Shown: piece after piece, positions 34,428 to 47,223 of the stretch
Position numbering within the stretch: the stretch's first letter is position 1
Layout: every line of letters begins with the position of its first letter
Assembly: GCA_025201765.1 (NCBI GenBank)
Contig: MU623361.1
Span: 62,001-126,000, forward strand
Source of the DNA: Daldinia sp. FL1419
Lineage: Eukaryota; Ascomycota; Sordariomycetes; Xylariales; Hypoxylaceae
Length of the DNA stretch: 64,000 nt
Reading direction: 5' to 3'
The notes under the pieces: generated by a model
What the model was told of the DNA's origin: nothing
Seen by the model: only the letters and a program-made list of their open reading frames with translations
Database searches by the model: none
Program-made: the position numbers and the translations under genes

Positions 34428-36833
34428 GGCTCTAGTATTACGAGTGACAGTCCCGATTGCGTAAAGTTGGAATGGTGGGTTGGTACATGGAAAATGTGGC
34501 GATAGTCAACGAGATGCAATCGATGTCGTTGGTTATCTGTTAATGCTACTTCAACTTACATCCCATATACCTAGGTAATAAATCTGGTTGTAGTTGGAAG
34601 GATTGAAAAAGTGTTATCAACGCTTGGGCCACTATAAAGGTCCACTAAGCACCTGAGCACTTACATAATGCACTTTTACACTAGTAGTACATGTCATATA
34701 CGTGTACATGCATACCTATGTACCTACTGATGGGGGGCCATCTTCCTTCAGCCACTATCTGCACCGGACTGACCGGATGAGCACCCGCATAATCAATTCT
34801 CGTCCCGACAATCTGGAACGATACTAATCTTAGCTGAGAGGTATTGCCACTTCAGCCAATTCGTACCTACATAGACTCCAAAAGCTAGTACGTGTAACGG
34901 CCGTATGTCAGAACTCCATTTGTGTCACCTTCAGCGCGACTAATTATACTGTACCGTCTACCTAACAAAACAGGCATTTTATATTAGAGGAAAGGTACAT
35001 GAGAAGATATACCTGGATAATTGTTGAAGCATTTAAGAAAAGGTAAAATTGTTAGGAGGTACCTGTGGTGTAACCACAACAACATGCGGGCAAGGCCTAC
35101 CTAATAAGCTCCATACATTGTACTACATTACCTAAGATGGTAATTTGACTAACCTAGGTACCTACTTCCTGGGCTGTCAAATCTTCTTCTCTCTAACAAA
35201 AACTAACTACCCAATTTAACCTGTCTACCTAACTTACCATAAGAGATAAGCAAGGAAAGAAATCTCACCGTTCCCGTCATTTTGGTAAAGCCAAGACGAA
35301 ATTGAGTAGTAATGCCGACAAATCATAGCCTTCTTCTTCTTTTTTTTTTTTTTTTTTCTTTTTTTCTCACAGTCAATACAGTTCTCGGTAATGACTTCAC
35401 ACTAGAAATCTCCCAAGGTTACCTACTTTATCGAGTCCCATCTCAGCTTATTTTCCTTCACACCTACATTTCTATACCCATGAAAATTTGGGCACTAAAT
35501 AATGGTAAAGCAATAGTTCACACTTAAAAAACGACGATAGACGTGGTGAGCAAATGAAAGGCTTCGGCTTGAACGGACGGATGCCGCGTGCCTTGGTATG
35601 ATACAATACAAGACCTAGCGGCTGAAAGCTGAAAACCAGGTCCCACAAACCATCCAACGCTATATAGATCGCCAGGTCCGCACTTTTACTAGAGTACAAA
35701 TCTCAGGAATACCAGGTTTTATCTTGGACGCCCTCCAAAACAATCCACGAACGCAATGGGCGGCAGAATCTATCCCTCATGAGGATTTCGTCCTTTTTCA
35801 AGGCACCTTCGGAGCTCAGACGGCAACCACCGCGTTGAGAGAGATCCTCATATTCGTGCACGTTTAGACAAATCCTCTCTTCTTATCTGAGCCATGTTAC
35901 CCGTGCCAAGCGGAAGAACAAAATTGGCGGTTATGATAAATATCGATATGACATAGAATCATCGCTTTTCTCTCCACCGCCTAATTCACGGGCATGACAT
36001 CGCAAACGGCAACAACAACAACAACAAATTACCACTGGCAATCCCGTCTATCACGTCACATGAATCCTGATTGCTGAGATATCAGATAACATTGCGGCCG
36101 CTCTGATCGCCTGTTGTTCCAGATTGTATAAGACGTAATGTCGATGATGATACTGTATGGTAATGGTATAGTATGGTATGGTACGTATGATACGAACGAG
36201 GGGGGGATATCGAATAGCAAAGGACGATTTCCAACTCAAAAACAACGACAACAGTACGAGAAACAGGAAACCAACTCCGGATATTTCAATGCCGACCCGT
36301 CTCTGTAAACGTTGGCATGTATGCTATACGTCCAAACAAGATGATGGGAGAGGGTCGCGCTCGCCATTAGCGAAAGACACGAATAAGCATCGATACGAGA
36401 GAAAACCACCAGATACACAACCACCGCAGTAATGGTGCCTCTTCCCAGCACAGGTACACGGAGACCGTGAATCCCACCTTCTCCTCTTTACTCCGTCACT
36501 CCGAACACTACCTCTCCAGTAGCCCTATACAAAATATTCCGCAAGGTATGCGGAATTCCGAAAATAGCTTTTAGCCCTTTTTCTTCCACCACGGGTTTCG
36601 TGTAAGAATCAAAATCAAGCTTCCATTAAAAATACTATACAGGCGACATGCAAAACAAGTCGCGCTTTTTATGGCAACGAGAGCAGTCAACCCCTTCCCC
36701 TCTTATCCGCACACGCGCATTCTCTTGGTGCGCGCACAATGTGGTCGGGTAACCGACCCAAAATAGAGACGAGAAATTATATTCGGCAAATACCAAACAT
36801 GCCTCTCATTTTATTATCTCTTAGCACCCGGTC
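34428..36833. other. 2.4-kb intergenic region
   Basis: This lies between the DUF2011 gene start and the vib-1 stop, both minus. It holds the DUF2011 promoter, a T/C-rich tract with 17 T (35340-35370), AACAACAAC repeats (36009-36027) and probably a long vib-1 3' UTR. No coding region was recognised. Confidence 0.55.
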
Positions 36834-39123
36834 TCATGTCGGGCTCCACGAGTAGTGGTTTAAAGTTGAGGCATAACTACCAGGCGCCGGTGGGTGATCG
36901 CTCTTGCTCGGGAATGCGTACGGCCTGCTGCTGTCGTTGCCCGTCGCGGCGCTATTGTGGTACGAGTGGACGGTGGCGCTGCTGGGTTCGCCTGCGGTCG
37001 TCGTCCATGATGTTGTAGGTGGGTAATAGTCGCGAGGTGGCGGTTGTTGCGGTTGAGGTTGCTGATGATGGGAGTGGCCGCCTGCCGATGAAGGAGCGCT
37101 GGAGGCGGGTCCGGTCGGTCCAGCACTGCTCGCGCTGTCAGCGTTATATGTAGACGCCGAGTTCAGCTCGCTAGAGCTACTATTCACGGGGACGTACCCT
37201 GAAGGCCCGTACCGGTACTCAGACGTGTCGTTGCTATTGCTTATAGAGCTGGTGCTGGGTACAGACTGATGACTGGCATGGCGCGGACTTTTAGTTGGCC
37301 TTGGATTCGAGTCAACGTATCGCGGCACGCTGAGATTTCCGTGATCTGAGCTACTGCCCATTGACGTCGTCGTCACCGAGAGCTGAGGCGGAGCCGAAGT
37401 TCCCTGGACGTAAGCATACTGCGGCCGCATTGTGGATGGCTGCTGATCAGGTGCGGCCAAGGAAAGTTGCATCGACGGCATGGATGTCTGCATAGGCATT
37501 TCTTGCGGCTCCTGTGTGAAGTTTGATGTCCCTGAAAGTGGCATTTTCTGGTACGAATCGGCGGGTAGCTGGCAGTAGCCGAAGCCGGCATTCCGGACAT
37601 GGGCAACTGGCTGGGAGGATTCCAACTAGGATACGAACTAGAATCTCTCGTCAGCTCTAATCTCAGAGACGGCATGTTCAACAAGGGTCTATCTACTCGT
37701 CCTCATTTACCTCGAGTCCGGTATAACTTGGACTACCAAAATAGGATGTGGACCTCTTGGAATTGGATGAAGGGAAAACCTACTTGGACCTCATCGTCAT
37801 CGGACTCCCGGGGAGCTTTGACGCGTTAAAAGTGAATGCTGTTCGCGGTAATTCTAGATTCAAACCACGCAATTTCGCGTCCTGAGGCTTCACAGTTAAA
37901 GGACCCGCAACAATACCCAGTCCTGTCTCAACCAATGCTTGTCCCCGCGAGCCGGCACTAGATCCTAAGAGAGGAATCTCCTTCCGAGCCTGGAAGTTCC
38001 GTGGACTTCGCCCTCGGACTACGATTGGCGCCGTTGTGGATTCTGTAAGAACTACCTTCGACCCGTTGGCCAAAGTTCCCACCACCTTCAGGTGTAGCAC
38101 AAAGTGCTGCTGGAGTTCTTTTCGCCTTCCATTATTTGCCGTTGCTCTATGTGATCCGAGTCAGCTTCTTATACTAAAAACCAAGTTTTACGGCATATCG
38201 AATGGAAACTCCAAATTCGAAGCAAAAACAAAAACCTACATTCTAAACTGCAGTCGACGCCACCCAATAGGATACACAGCATATTCGCCCTCCGCTTCCT
38301 GCCCATCGTCCGGGAATGGGATTAACGGCAATGATGGAGGTTCTTGGTCTGGGGTTTGGGGCAGTTCCGGAGAATTCGGCGGCGGTGTCTTCCAAGGGAT
38401 AACAATCAATCTCACGGGGTGGCCGTCGACGGATTCAATAGCAGAGATAGTAACTTCAGTGCTGTTAACAGGGACAGTCTCGCCTGTTTCGGGAAGAATT
38501 ACTGATAGTTGGCCTCGTGGTGTGATGAGCGAACCGCTAATCTGGAACAAATTCCTCCGGTAGCACGTCAACTCTGGTTGCAGAAGCGCGCCGTCGCTCG
38601 TACTTGAAGGCATTTCCGAGAGAAAGAACATCCCATGAAGCTGCGCAGTGAGATCGAGTTGCTGTATTCGTCCATGTTGGTCAACAATGGTGTGTTTGTC
38701 CTGGACTCTCCGAAAAGAGAGCAATTTGTGGTCATGATTCACAGTAAGCTTGGACCCATCGTCTCTCAAATCCTGCACGATCTCCTGGTACGGCGGGTGC
38801 TCGCCGGGTTGGTGAGGCCTCTTTAGGTTAGGGAAGCTATGATGTTGTGTTAGAGATGGTTGCGGGTATCTGTCAAATCCATCGGATTCCTCCTGTGGGT
38901 ATCTTGGGTACGGGTAGGGGTGGTCGATAGTCGGGTGGCTGCTTCGTGGCCGACCCGGGTGTTGCGAAGATGTCGTCGATGGGTGCGAAAGATTCGACTC
39001 CATGGTGTTGGGGAATCGAGCTGATAAGGACACCGGACCGCCATAGTTCGACCAAAGACTACTATGCCCTGGCTCCGGCTTCAACTCTGCCATGGTCGCC
39101 GTCAAAGTCGTTGTGGCTGACAT
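36834..39123 (-). CDS. vib-1: Ndt80/PhoG-domain transcription factor VIB-1/XprG, with one apparent frameshift
   Basis: Exons 39123-38240, 38146-37784 and 37637-36834, joined by introns of 93 and 146 bp. With one added base in exon 3 the product would be about 683 residues. The Ndt80 DNA-binding domain lies at about residues 115-380: EIVQDLRDDGSKLTVNHDHK, KHTIVDQHGRIQQLDLTAQL, TCYRRNLFQISGS, VTISAIESVDGHPVRLIVIP, GEYAVYPIGWRRLQFR, then KVVGTLANGSKVVLTEST and PIVVRGRSPRNFQARKE. These blocks match VIB-1, which in Neurospora is required for heterokaryon-incompatibility death and secreted proteases, and XprG in Aspergillus. The C-terminal half is Ser/Pro/Gln-rich. SYPSWNPPSQLPMSGMP reads in one frame and YQKMPLSGTSNF onward in another, with no usable intron between, so a 1-bp loss near 37578-37588 (real or a sequencing error) is implied. 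Confidence 0.92.
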
Positions 39124-42054
39124 GGGAGCCTATGTCCCAGTCGCGCTTCCAAGACCTGCCCTCGTGCGCCACCGGCTGACAAATTCTCACTTTCTCTTTC
39201 TTTTCAATTCTTATTCCTCCTCTAGACAGCGAGACGTTTGATTCAGAACATCAGCCTCACAGTAATAATGGCTCACTGATGTTCAAACTAGTTGTCTTGC
39301 CAAGTCCGAGTTCCTGTCGAAAGACAACTCCTTGATGGGAAGTGGCTGGCTTTCCTTGTACAGGTAGGTGAAGTCAGAATTAAGTGAACGTTGAAAGAAG
39401 GTAAGGTTGCAGGCTGGAGTGTACTTGTATGGGATGGAACGAGATACAGTAGGATAGATGTTGCCTCTGAGGGGACTTGTTTTGTACAGAGGACGGTATT
39501 ATCCATTACCCTGGGGGGCATGTTTAACGGTTAACGGGTCCCTAGCCAAGCGGAGGTGGCCCAGTCAGTCAATGAGAGAGCAAGAAGCGACTTGGGGGTC
39601 TGGTACAGAAACCCTTTAGTACCTACAACTGACATGGGTTTTAGAGTACAGTGCATGCAGCCCGACTGGGAAGGAGAACGGAGCTAATGGCGATCTGGCT
39701 GGGGGAAAGGTACAGGGCTCTCAGTTCTAGCCGGGACTTGATTGATAGGCCCTGGACAATATCTACGAGAGCTTATTCCTTTAAGACCTTGGAAGCACCA
39801 ACCGCTGGAAGTTATCAACCAAGAGAGAAAACAGATAGGACATTGGTCCTCGCGTTTACTTGACAAAGCTAGCAAAGGAAGCCGTCCAAACCACACGGCT
39901 GCAAAAGTACAGTCAGAACTTTAGTAGCGAGAGCTGAAGACATGCAATAAATGTAAGCGCAAGCTGGCTAGATTGTACCGTACTGGATAAGACTTTGAGC
40001 AACAAATTGCCCCATAATAACCATCAACTCTCTGCCGACCGACAGGGGCCGAGATACTTCGATCCTGTACCCTCCTCCAAAAATCCACCGGCAAACGGGC
40101 CTAGCCATTGCGGATGAAGATGATGGCAAGGCCTTCTCTACATAGAGGATGTGCGTTATGTGAGTGCAGATGGAGGGGGTACGGAGTAGGCAGGTAGAGA
40201 TGTAAAAAAGAGCATGGATCATATGGAGGCACGGGGGCCTATCGACAAGAGGCTAGCAGAGAGCCATTCGAGATGCCCCTTGTAAAATAAAAGCCCCTCC
40301 ACGCAGCTCCGTCTGCCCAATGCTTGCCCTGGCCCCCAACAGGGGAGGTACTGATCAGTTAGGAAATCCTCCGACGGCTTTAGCTGGGTACGTAGAGGAG
40401 GGCCCGCTAATTTCTAGAAAGACCGTTGGACATATCCGCCGATGAAGAACTAGAAAGGAAAAGCGCGGGAGCATGGGGTGTAGTGGGTGCCAGACATTAC
40501 GGTACAGTAAAAAAATATCGGTTCACGAGATTGCTCTCTTGCCTGGCGACAAGGGGGTGGGCAACAGCGGGGATCCAGTAAGCTCGCTTCGCAAAAAGCG
40601 CACATAAGTTTATTGGACCCTTGTATGTCATGTATTCGTTACCTATCTCGAGCTCAAGGTTGCCTTTTCCTGCCAATGCCCCAGGAAGGAGGCTGTTAAC
40701 GGGTTCGCCGCCTTGTTAATAGTAAACGGCTTGATATAGGGAATGATGCGGATAGGTCTCGGTCCACGAACCGGAACCGGCGATGGGGAGGCAATAGACA
40801 GAGAGACGATGCCAATATCAAGGAATTTCGCTTGCATATTTGATTATCTCGACGGCTTTACAGCGAGAAAGACCCGAGATGAAGCGCGTCGAATTGTCGA
40901 ATTGTCATGGGAAGAAGGGAGAGGTGTGTGGGCCAAGTGCAGATAACAGAATGCATTAGCATGGCCGTTGACTGTCTTATAAGTCAACTGGATGAAGAGC
41001 AGCCATCCACGGCGACGATGAGTGGCTGCAAGGCGAGTTGAATACTTGCTCGGAATCTACGATCAGCCCTTGACTACATGTAATCTGTATATGATAGATA
41101 ATTGGCAGGACGAGTTGAGCAGGTCCCTGACAAGACAAGCCTGATGACAAGCCTGGCAAGCCTTGGACAAGGCCTAAGAAATGCGGAGGATAACAACGCC
41201 ATACATGCCATACATACCATACATGCCATACATACACTACAATGCCTCTCTCCATACAGAGCCATAGCACAGATCACGCCCATACATAGTATCCAGCACA
41301 TTCCCGATTTGGATCGGCGTGCCTAGCAAAACGATCCACAGCTAGACAAACCCGGCACGCCACTTCGGAGGCCATGTAAGCTTTGGAGCTCTTGGAGGGT
41401 ACCACAGCATTCGATAGGACTGGAGTACATTTTGACAGAGTCGCCCCCGAGCAACGACACGGCTCTCACTGAAAACATCCTACGACGGGAATCGGCGTAA
41501 CAGCCGCAATCCTATTCTTTTTATTCCTTTACATAGTAGGCACTTACACAGTGCTGCTTGCTCTGGGAATCTCTCGAGCCGCGGACCGAACTCCTGATTG
41601 GTGAAAGGCCTCGTTGATCGTAGGAAGCAATATCCTTTGAAGAAACGGCCACTTATGCCGGTACTACCTAATAAATACCTGCAGAGAAGTCATAAGCCAA
41701 GATGTGCCTCGTCTGCTTACTCAAGCCATGTACGTAGGTAGATATTGTGTGTAATGGTCCGCGCGCCCTGTCGAGTTGCTTCCTCGCTTGCGGCCGCGCT
41801 TTCGCGATCGCATATCATTTGACAGCTCGTCTTTCGTAAGAGTACATTATGTTCTAAAATAGAACGCCCGCTTCTGATATTCACGCGAAGCAATGCAGGT
41901 GATATCGAACCCCAATGTGACGAGCTGGCAGCCGCCCTCCTCGTTTAAGCTTCTTATTACCTACCGCTGCGATGACGGCGCGCACAAAGTGGCAAGAGAT
42001 TTGATTTAGTTGATTATTGTCATCGATATCGGTATTAGGGAGACAAGTAATAGT

Positions 42055-42103
42055 GCGCGCGCGCACACGCACACACACATACATACACACACACACACGC
42101 ATA
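42055..42103. repeat. (CG)n/(CA)n microsatellite
   Basis: A GCGCGCGCG start is followed by about 20 CA/TA-type dinucleotides, an alternating purine-pyrimidine run with potential for Z-DNA. Confidence 0.9.
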
Positions 42104-42106
42104 CAT

Positions 42107-42134
42107 GGAGCCTTGGAGCCTTGGAGCCTTGGAG
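42107..42134. repeat. 8-bp tandem repeat GGAGCCTT
   Basis: Three and a half perfect copies directly next to the CA microsatellite. Confidence 0.9.
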
Positions 42135-43740
42135 AAGCTTTGGGCATATCAAATAGGCATTATCAAAGCTGGCCTCCACAAAATCCAAGGTCCTTGTCAT
42201 GATCCCTTGTAGCTTTCGTTTTCCTAATCTGATGATAATGATATGTATCATATTTGTATCAACATGGGCAACCTAACACAGGGTCAGAAAGGGCCAGGTT
42301 AGCCAAAATGAAGCCGGCAGATCGCGCCAGATACTGCGTAGATTTGTACGTGTGGCTCTGGTGGCCCCGGTGGCCCAAGTAAAATAATTGGAAGTTAAAC
42401 AAGAAAGCTAAGGTTAAAACCAACCTGGTCGTCCTCCACGAACGAACTAGGGCTGGCTGGTCCTGACCTAGCACAAAGAAATCGACAAGGACCAGGTTGG
42501 TAACAATCAGTCAGGGGAAATGTTACCGGACATTTTCCCTTCGTCTCTTTCTTTTCTCCCAGTAGTCATCAGCAGCGTACCAGCATACTACATAGCATAA
42601 CCTAACGTACATTAAGGATAGGTAGAGTAGCATTTCGCCGCAACGTAGGGGCAGGTTAGATAGCTACCGTATGTACCACACACACATACGTACATACATA
42701 CATACATACGGCGACTACCAAACCACATGGTTTGGTTGCTTCGGGTCTCCAACTGCTGGGTACCTCTTTTCTTTTTCTTTCTTACCGTTACGGCAGTGAG
42801 ATTTTTTCCCCTGATCCCGCACCATGGCTTCGAAAAGTTTCAAGGGCCGTCCTCACTAAGCCGTCCATCTCTAGTGTAAGCTGCTACTACATAGCTAAAA
42901 TAACACTACCCATCTAGTTGGAAGCAGTTAAAGCTGGCTAGGTCGCATCACCCGACCGGCGACACCAATGAATTAACCTAGACTCCACAGCCGTCGAAGG
43001 CGTGTGGATCCTGATGTCAGTATAGACGACTAAATGGGACGAACTTTGTCTACTTCCGGACTGGTATATATGTAAAACTATGGTTCGAGAAGTGTGCGAA
43101 ATCTCTCGGGTAATGAGGCGGTCAAGCCGTTTAAAGCATGTGGCGAAAAGAAAAAAAAGAAGAAGGTAGATTTCATTAAGCTTATTAGTTCGTAGCGTTC
43201 TCTCGTAGCGTTCTCTCGTGGCGTATCTCTTTAATCTTGGAGCAGGGGCTTTCGACTGGTGTATAAGCGTACGTAGTGTGTATGGTGCGTATGGTGCGTG
43301 TGTGGGTGTGTGGTGTAGTGTAGCTTTCGCACCGACATCCTAACGGTTGTTAACTACACTATGTAAATGATAGCTTAGGGCGTTTCTGATATAAGTTATA
43401 TGATGAGTGATATTGGTTGGGGGCCCTTTTCACGAGCTCGAGGGTTGCTTCGACCCGAGATTACCACACATTTCAAACCATGATCTTAAAAGGGGCCGGG
43501 TTATAATGGTAATATGTGGTGGTTAATATATGTTGAACCGAACTCAGGAACCCTTGCCAGTGGGAGGAGCTCACTATCCGAGATGCAGCCAATATTGTAC
43601 GAACCACAATCGCGTGTAAATGAGGGAGCTCATTGACTGGTAACAACCGTCAAGCTCCAACTAGCTCGGTGGCACTCGGTGTGTTGCGCGCGTTGGCGCG
43701 ATAGCGACAAAGCCAAGCCTACCTACCTACCTAAGCTATA

Positions 43741-43790
43741 TCGTATCGTATTGTACGTATTGTATTGTATTGTATTGTATTGTATTGTAC
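43741..43790. repeat. TATTG pentanucleotide repeat
   Basis: About six perfect GTATT units flanked by degenerate TCGTA/GTACG copies. Confidence 0.9.
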
Positions 43791-45182
43791 ACATTACATT
43801 GTACACATATCGTGCACATATCGTGCGCGCTAGCCTGTGCCTCTTGCTGCTTATTCCCCAAGATTGCCGTCGCTCTACGGGATGGTAACCTCATAACCAA
43901 GATCAAAGGATTTGGTGGGGGTTCACCATACAGAATGCCTGCCGCGCCCGCGTTTCAACAAGTCCAAAAGCGCGGAGCATGTAACCCATGTCCTAAAGAG
44001 AAACAGTTGCCTGTCTTGGTATACTTATTGGTATACTTATTGGCATACTTATTGGCATTGATATCCTATAAGTCGGCTAGGTACCTAGGTAGGTGGTTTA
44101 TGTAGGCATATTACTATGTATGTACAGAAGGAATCAAACCTCTAAGAAGAAACATCTGGCGCAAGCCGTCTTCGACGCCAGGTTCGAGCGACAGGGGTTC
44201 GAAGTGATGACGAGAGGTGGGGATAGCATATGTATGTACAGCGGATCAGATCGCGGCAGATGAGAAATACAAAGATAAAAACGAACAGCTTTCAGAAACA
44301 AGATGGTGGTCCTACCTTGAGGATGCAAGGCTTTCCCGCGGTCGCAGCACAGCATAACATATTGGCACAAGCACAGCACTAGACAGAAATATACCCTAGG
44401 CTTGGGGGGAGGGGGAGGAGGCTATGTACAATACAATACAGGTATCGTATCTATGAAACGAACAGATCCTAGACTGAAGCGAGTATATATATATCGATCG
44501 ATGATGTATGGCTTGAGTAGTTTGTACGGCTTGTATGGTTCGGGATGCGTATTCGTTATGTAAAAGAGACCGAAACGTGTTGGACCTAGATTCATCTTTT
44601 TTACATTAGCTGATTATCTAGGTCTACTACCCAGGTAGGTAGGTATCTAGACAGGTAAAGATTCGAGATTCCCTGCTAAAAAGAGCCTAACGTTCTGGCA
44701 AATCCTGCCGCAGTGCCGGTAGTCGTAGGTCAACTAACCCAACGAGGCAGCAAACGAGGCAAGGCGAGCTTGGAAATGCATAGCAAAGCCTGTGACGGCC
44801 ATCTGATAGCCACAGCAGCCATAGTAGCCGTAGTAGCCGTTAACAACTACATACAATAAGACAAAAGAGGGCTGGCGTGCGCGTCTGGCCGCTGTCAAGT
44901 CGATAAAGCTAGCCTACTTTGAGGCAGTAGGACCGGCCAGTAGACTCCGCCTCGAACGAAGATCATCGACTACTGCTTGACCTAGTCGGTTGCAACACGA
45001 TCTCAGCACTTGCTTGTATGTACGTACCTATATAGGTAGATACGCTACACCTTACTGACTACCTGTTAGGCAGTATACGTAGGTAGGAAGGTAGGTAGGT
45101 ATCTTGGATAGCCTACTGACATACCTCATGGTATGAGCTATGTACTACCAGCGTTCGTAACAGGTATATAGACGCGCAATAC

Positions 45183-45242
45183 ACACATACCTACCTACCT
45201 ACTCGCCTACTTACTTACCTGCCTACCTACTTACCTACCTAT
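45183..45242. repeat. TACC/TACT tetranucleotide repeat
   Basis: An imperfect run of CTAC and CTTAC units. It is complementary to the AGGT runs at 45080-45105, so the two can pair as a long inverted repeat. Confidence 0.8.
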
Positions 45243-45659
45243 CCAACACACCCACAGCCTTGTTAGCTTGGCAGCTAGCTGCCCAGTCGTGACGACCTTT
45301 TTGATCCTTACGACGAAGGATGCGATATGCTTTGACGAGTGGAGACTTTGTGGTCCCCATCTTGCCATCATCTCCATCCCCATCCATCAAATCCATGCCC
45401 TGGTGGCCCTGGCCAGAAAAGGGCTCGCTGGGCACTGGGGTTGGTCTCGATGAAAAAGTAGACTGGTCAAATCATAAGACAGGCAGACGCGCCATTTTCT
45501 GTACGACACCGTCTGTGCCGCCTCACGGCCGTTGACGATCTCTTTCCCTGAAAAAGGTTGTGCCACATCTCGTTGGCATGACGCAACAGATGGATTTCAG
45601 GTACGCATATGTATGATAGGATGGAACCTTTGGAGGGGCTTCTTTTCTTTCTTGCATTC

Positions 45660-45797
45660 GTCCACCTTTTCTTTTTTTTTCTTTTTTTTTTTCTTCTTCT
45701 TCTCTTCACTGTTCCCATAAAAAACGCTGTGCTGCGCCGCGCGAAGTTGGGGTGCAGCATTGTTAAATACCAAGACTTTTTTTTTTTTTTTTTTTTT
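45660..45797. repeat. Poly-T/poly-pyrimidine tracts
   Basis: A T/C-rich stretch at 45660-45710 is followed by an unbroken run of 21 T at 45777-45797. No poly-A-tailed retroelement body is recognisable beside it. Confidence 0.9.
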
Positions 45798-46167
45798 CGA
45801 CCGACGCAGGCCTGCCGCCCATGTAGTAATCCAATAGAAGCAAGGCATCAGATCTAGCATAACATGGGTTCGGCTTACATCGCGGGTAGATGGTGTTATG
45901 TATGTAGTTCTTTTAGTGTAGACCTACTCGGCGGCCCTCTCAACCTCATATGTAGATGCATCTTCAAGTAGCATGTGTAACTCTGTAACTCGGTAAATCT
46001 CCAGGATTAGAATTATATTCTATACCATATCAGGGCCGTGGGATTTGCACGTGTAAGCAGGTACCCGCGTAGGAGTTGATCTTTGATCTTGCGGGACAAG
46101 TACACTAAGCCGCTGCCCGTCGACGGCTCGAGTTTCGTCACTTATCCCCCCCAACTGCGGCTTACAA

Positions 46168-46188
46168 GGGGGGGGGGAGGGGGGAGGG
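46168..46188 (+). repeat. G-rich tract, possible G-quadruplex
   Basis: Eleven Gs, then A, six Gs, A and three Gs give at least four G-triplets within 21 bases. A run of seven Cs lies 20 bp upstream and could compete by hairpin pairing. Confidence 0.8.
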
Positions 46189-46374
46189 TTAGGTCCCATT
46201 TTCACAAGAGTACCTACATCCATACCTAGGATACCAAGATACATAACTACTTGATTGTAGATTGTATGTAGATTCCACTACTATGTAGATTGTAGGTACA
46301 TACATACCTCAGTACAATACATAGGAAAGCCGGCGATAACCCCGGGAAGAGGCTGGCTACAGGGATATGAAAAA

Positions 46375-46446
46375 TCAATGTACTATGATCAATGTACTAT
46401 GGTCAATGTACTATGGTCAGTGTACTAATGGTCAGTGTACTACGGA
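46375..46446. repeat. Minisatellite of 14-15 bp units (TCAATGTACTATGG)
   Basis: Five head-to-tail copies. The first three are 14 bp with one substitution; the last two are 15 bp TCAGTGTACTA variants. This gradual change shows ordered duplication. Confidence 0.92.
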
Positions 46447-47200
46447 TGGTATGGTGCAAGATTCGCAATTCTACGGCTACGAATGGTTGAGCGATTGGAT
46501 ATCTAATACACAGCTCGAGAAGAGAACACGGTGAATGTCTCAGTCCGCCTTGCCTGCCTGCGCGAGGACATGTACGTGACGAGCCAGTACGGATTACGGA
46601 GTAATCAATGAGAAGAGTTGGATGTCGATAAATAAAAAGGGGAAAAGCTTAGCGCGCTTGGGATCAGGCCATAGATCATTGTGATAGCCCATAGGAGACT
46701 GTCGTGATGCGGGGCTGTATGCACTGATGCAGGCATTGCATGTCCGTCAAAGTCGACAGGAGTATGGAGAAGACAAGAGACAAGAGACGAGAGACAAGAG
46801 TGAGAAGAGGTACCTCATAACGAGGAGCTGGATGTATGTTAGGTAGATACCTACCTACGCATGTGCAGCCTGCATATACACACATATACACACATATTTA
46901 CATACATATTTACATACATATTTACACCTACGTACAGATTACAGCCATGTAAGTAGTCTGCAGGAGGTAACTAGGCTGTATGTACAATAGTAAGAATGAA
47001 TGGGTGGCCTCCATACATGGAATCCATAGAACACCGTACAACATACATCCAACGTTTCGATAACCTTGAGGGATATAGCAAAAGTTATCGTCGTATAGTT
47101 CGCCTTCTCAACTTAATCATTGATATACTCGCGCATAACTAACAACTTTGATAACTTGTCATTTTTCAATAGTTATTTATTACCTTGGATACCTACCTCT

Positions 47201-47223
47201 TAGGTAGGTAGGTAGGTAGGTAG
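47201..47223. repeat. (AGGT)n repeat with inverted flank
   Basis: About five AGGT units are preceded at 47190-47199 by ACCTACCTC, so the region can fold into a short hairpin. Confidence 0.85.

Noticed and set aside
37373..37684. Alternative C-terminus of vib-1 in the first exon 3 frame
   Set aside because: After SGMP this frame turns into Arg/His/Ser-rich sequence with no conservation, while the other frame carries the VIB-1-like C-terminus.
44130..44215. tRNA-like GGTTCGA sequences
   Set aside because: Two T-loop-like motifs occur, but no A-box, anticodon stem or acceptor stem pairs with them.
45467..45860. Lys-rich frames near poly-T tracts
   Set aside because: They arise from homopolymer and pyrimidine runs and show no conserved protein.
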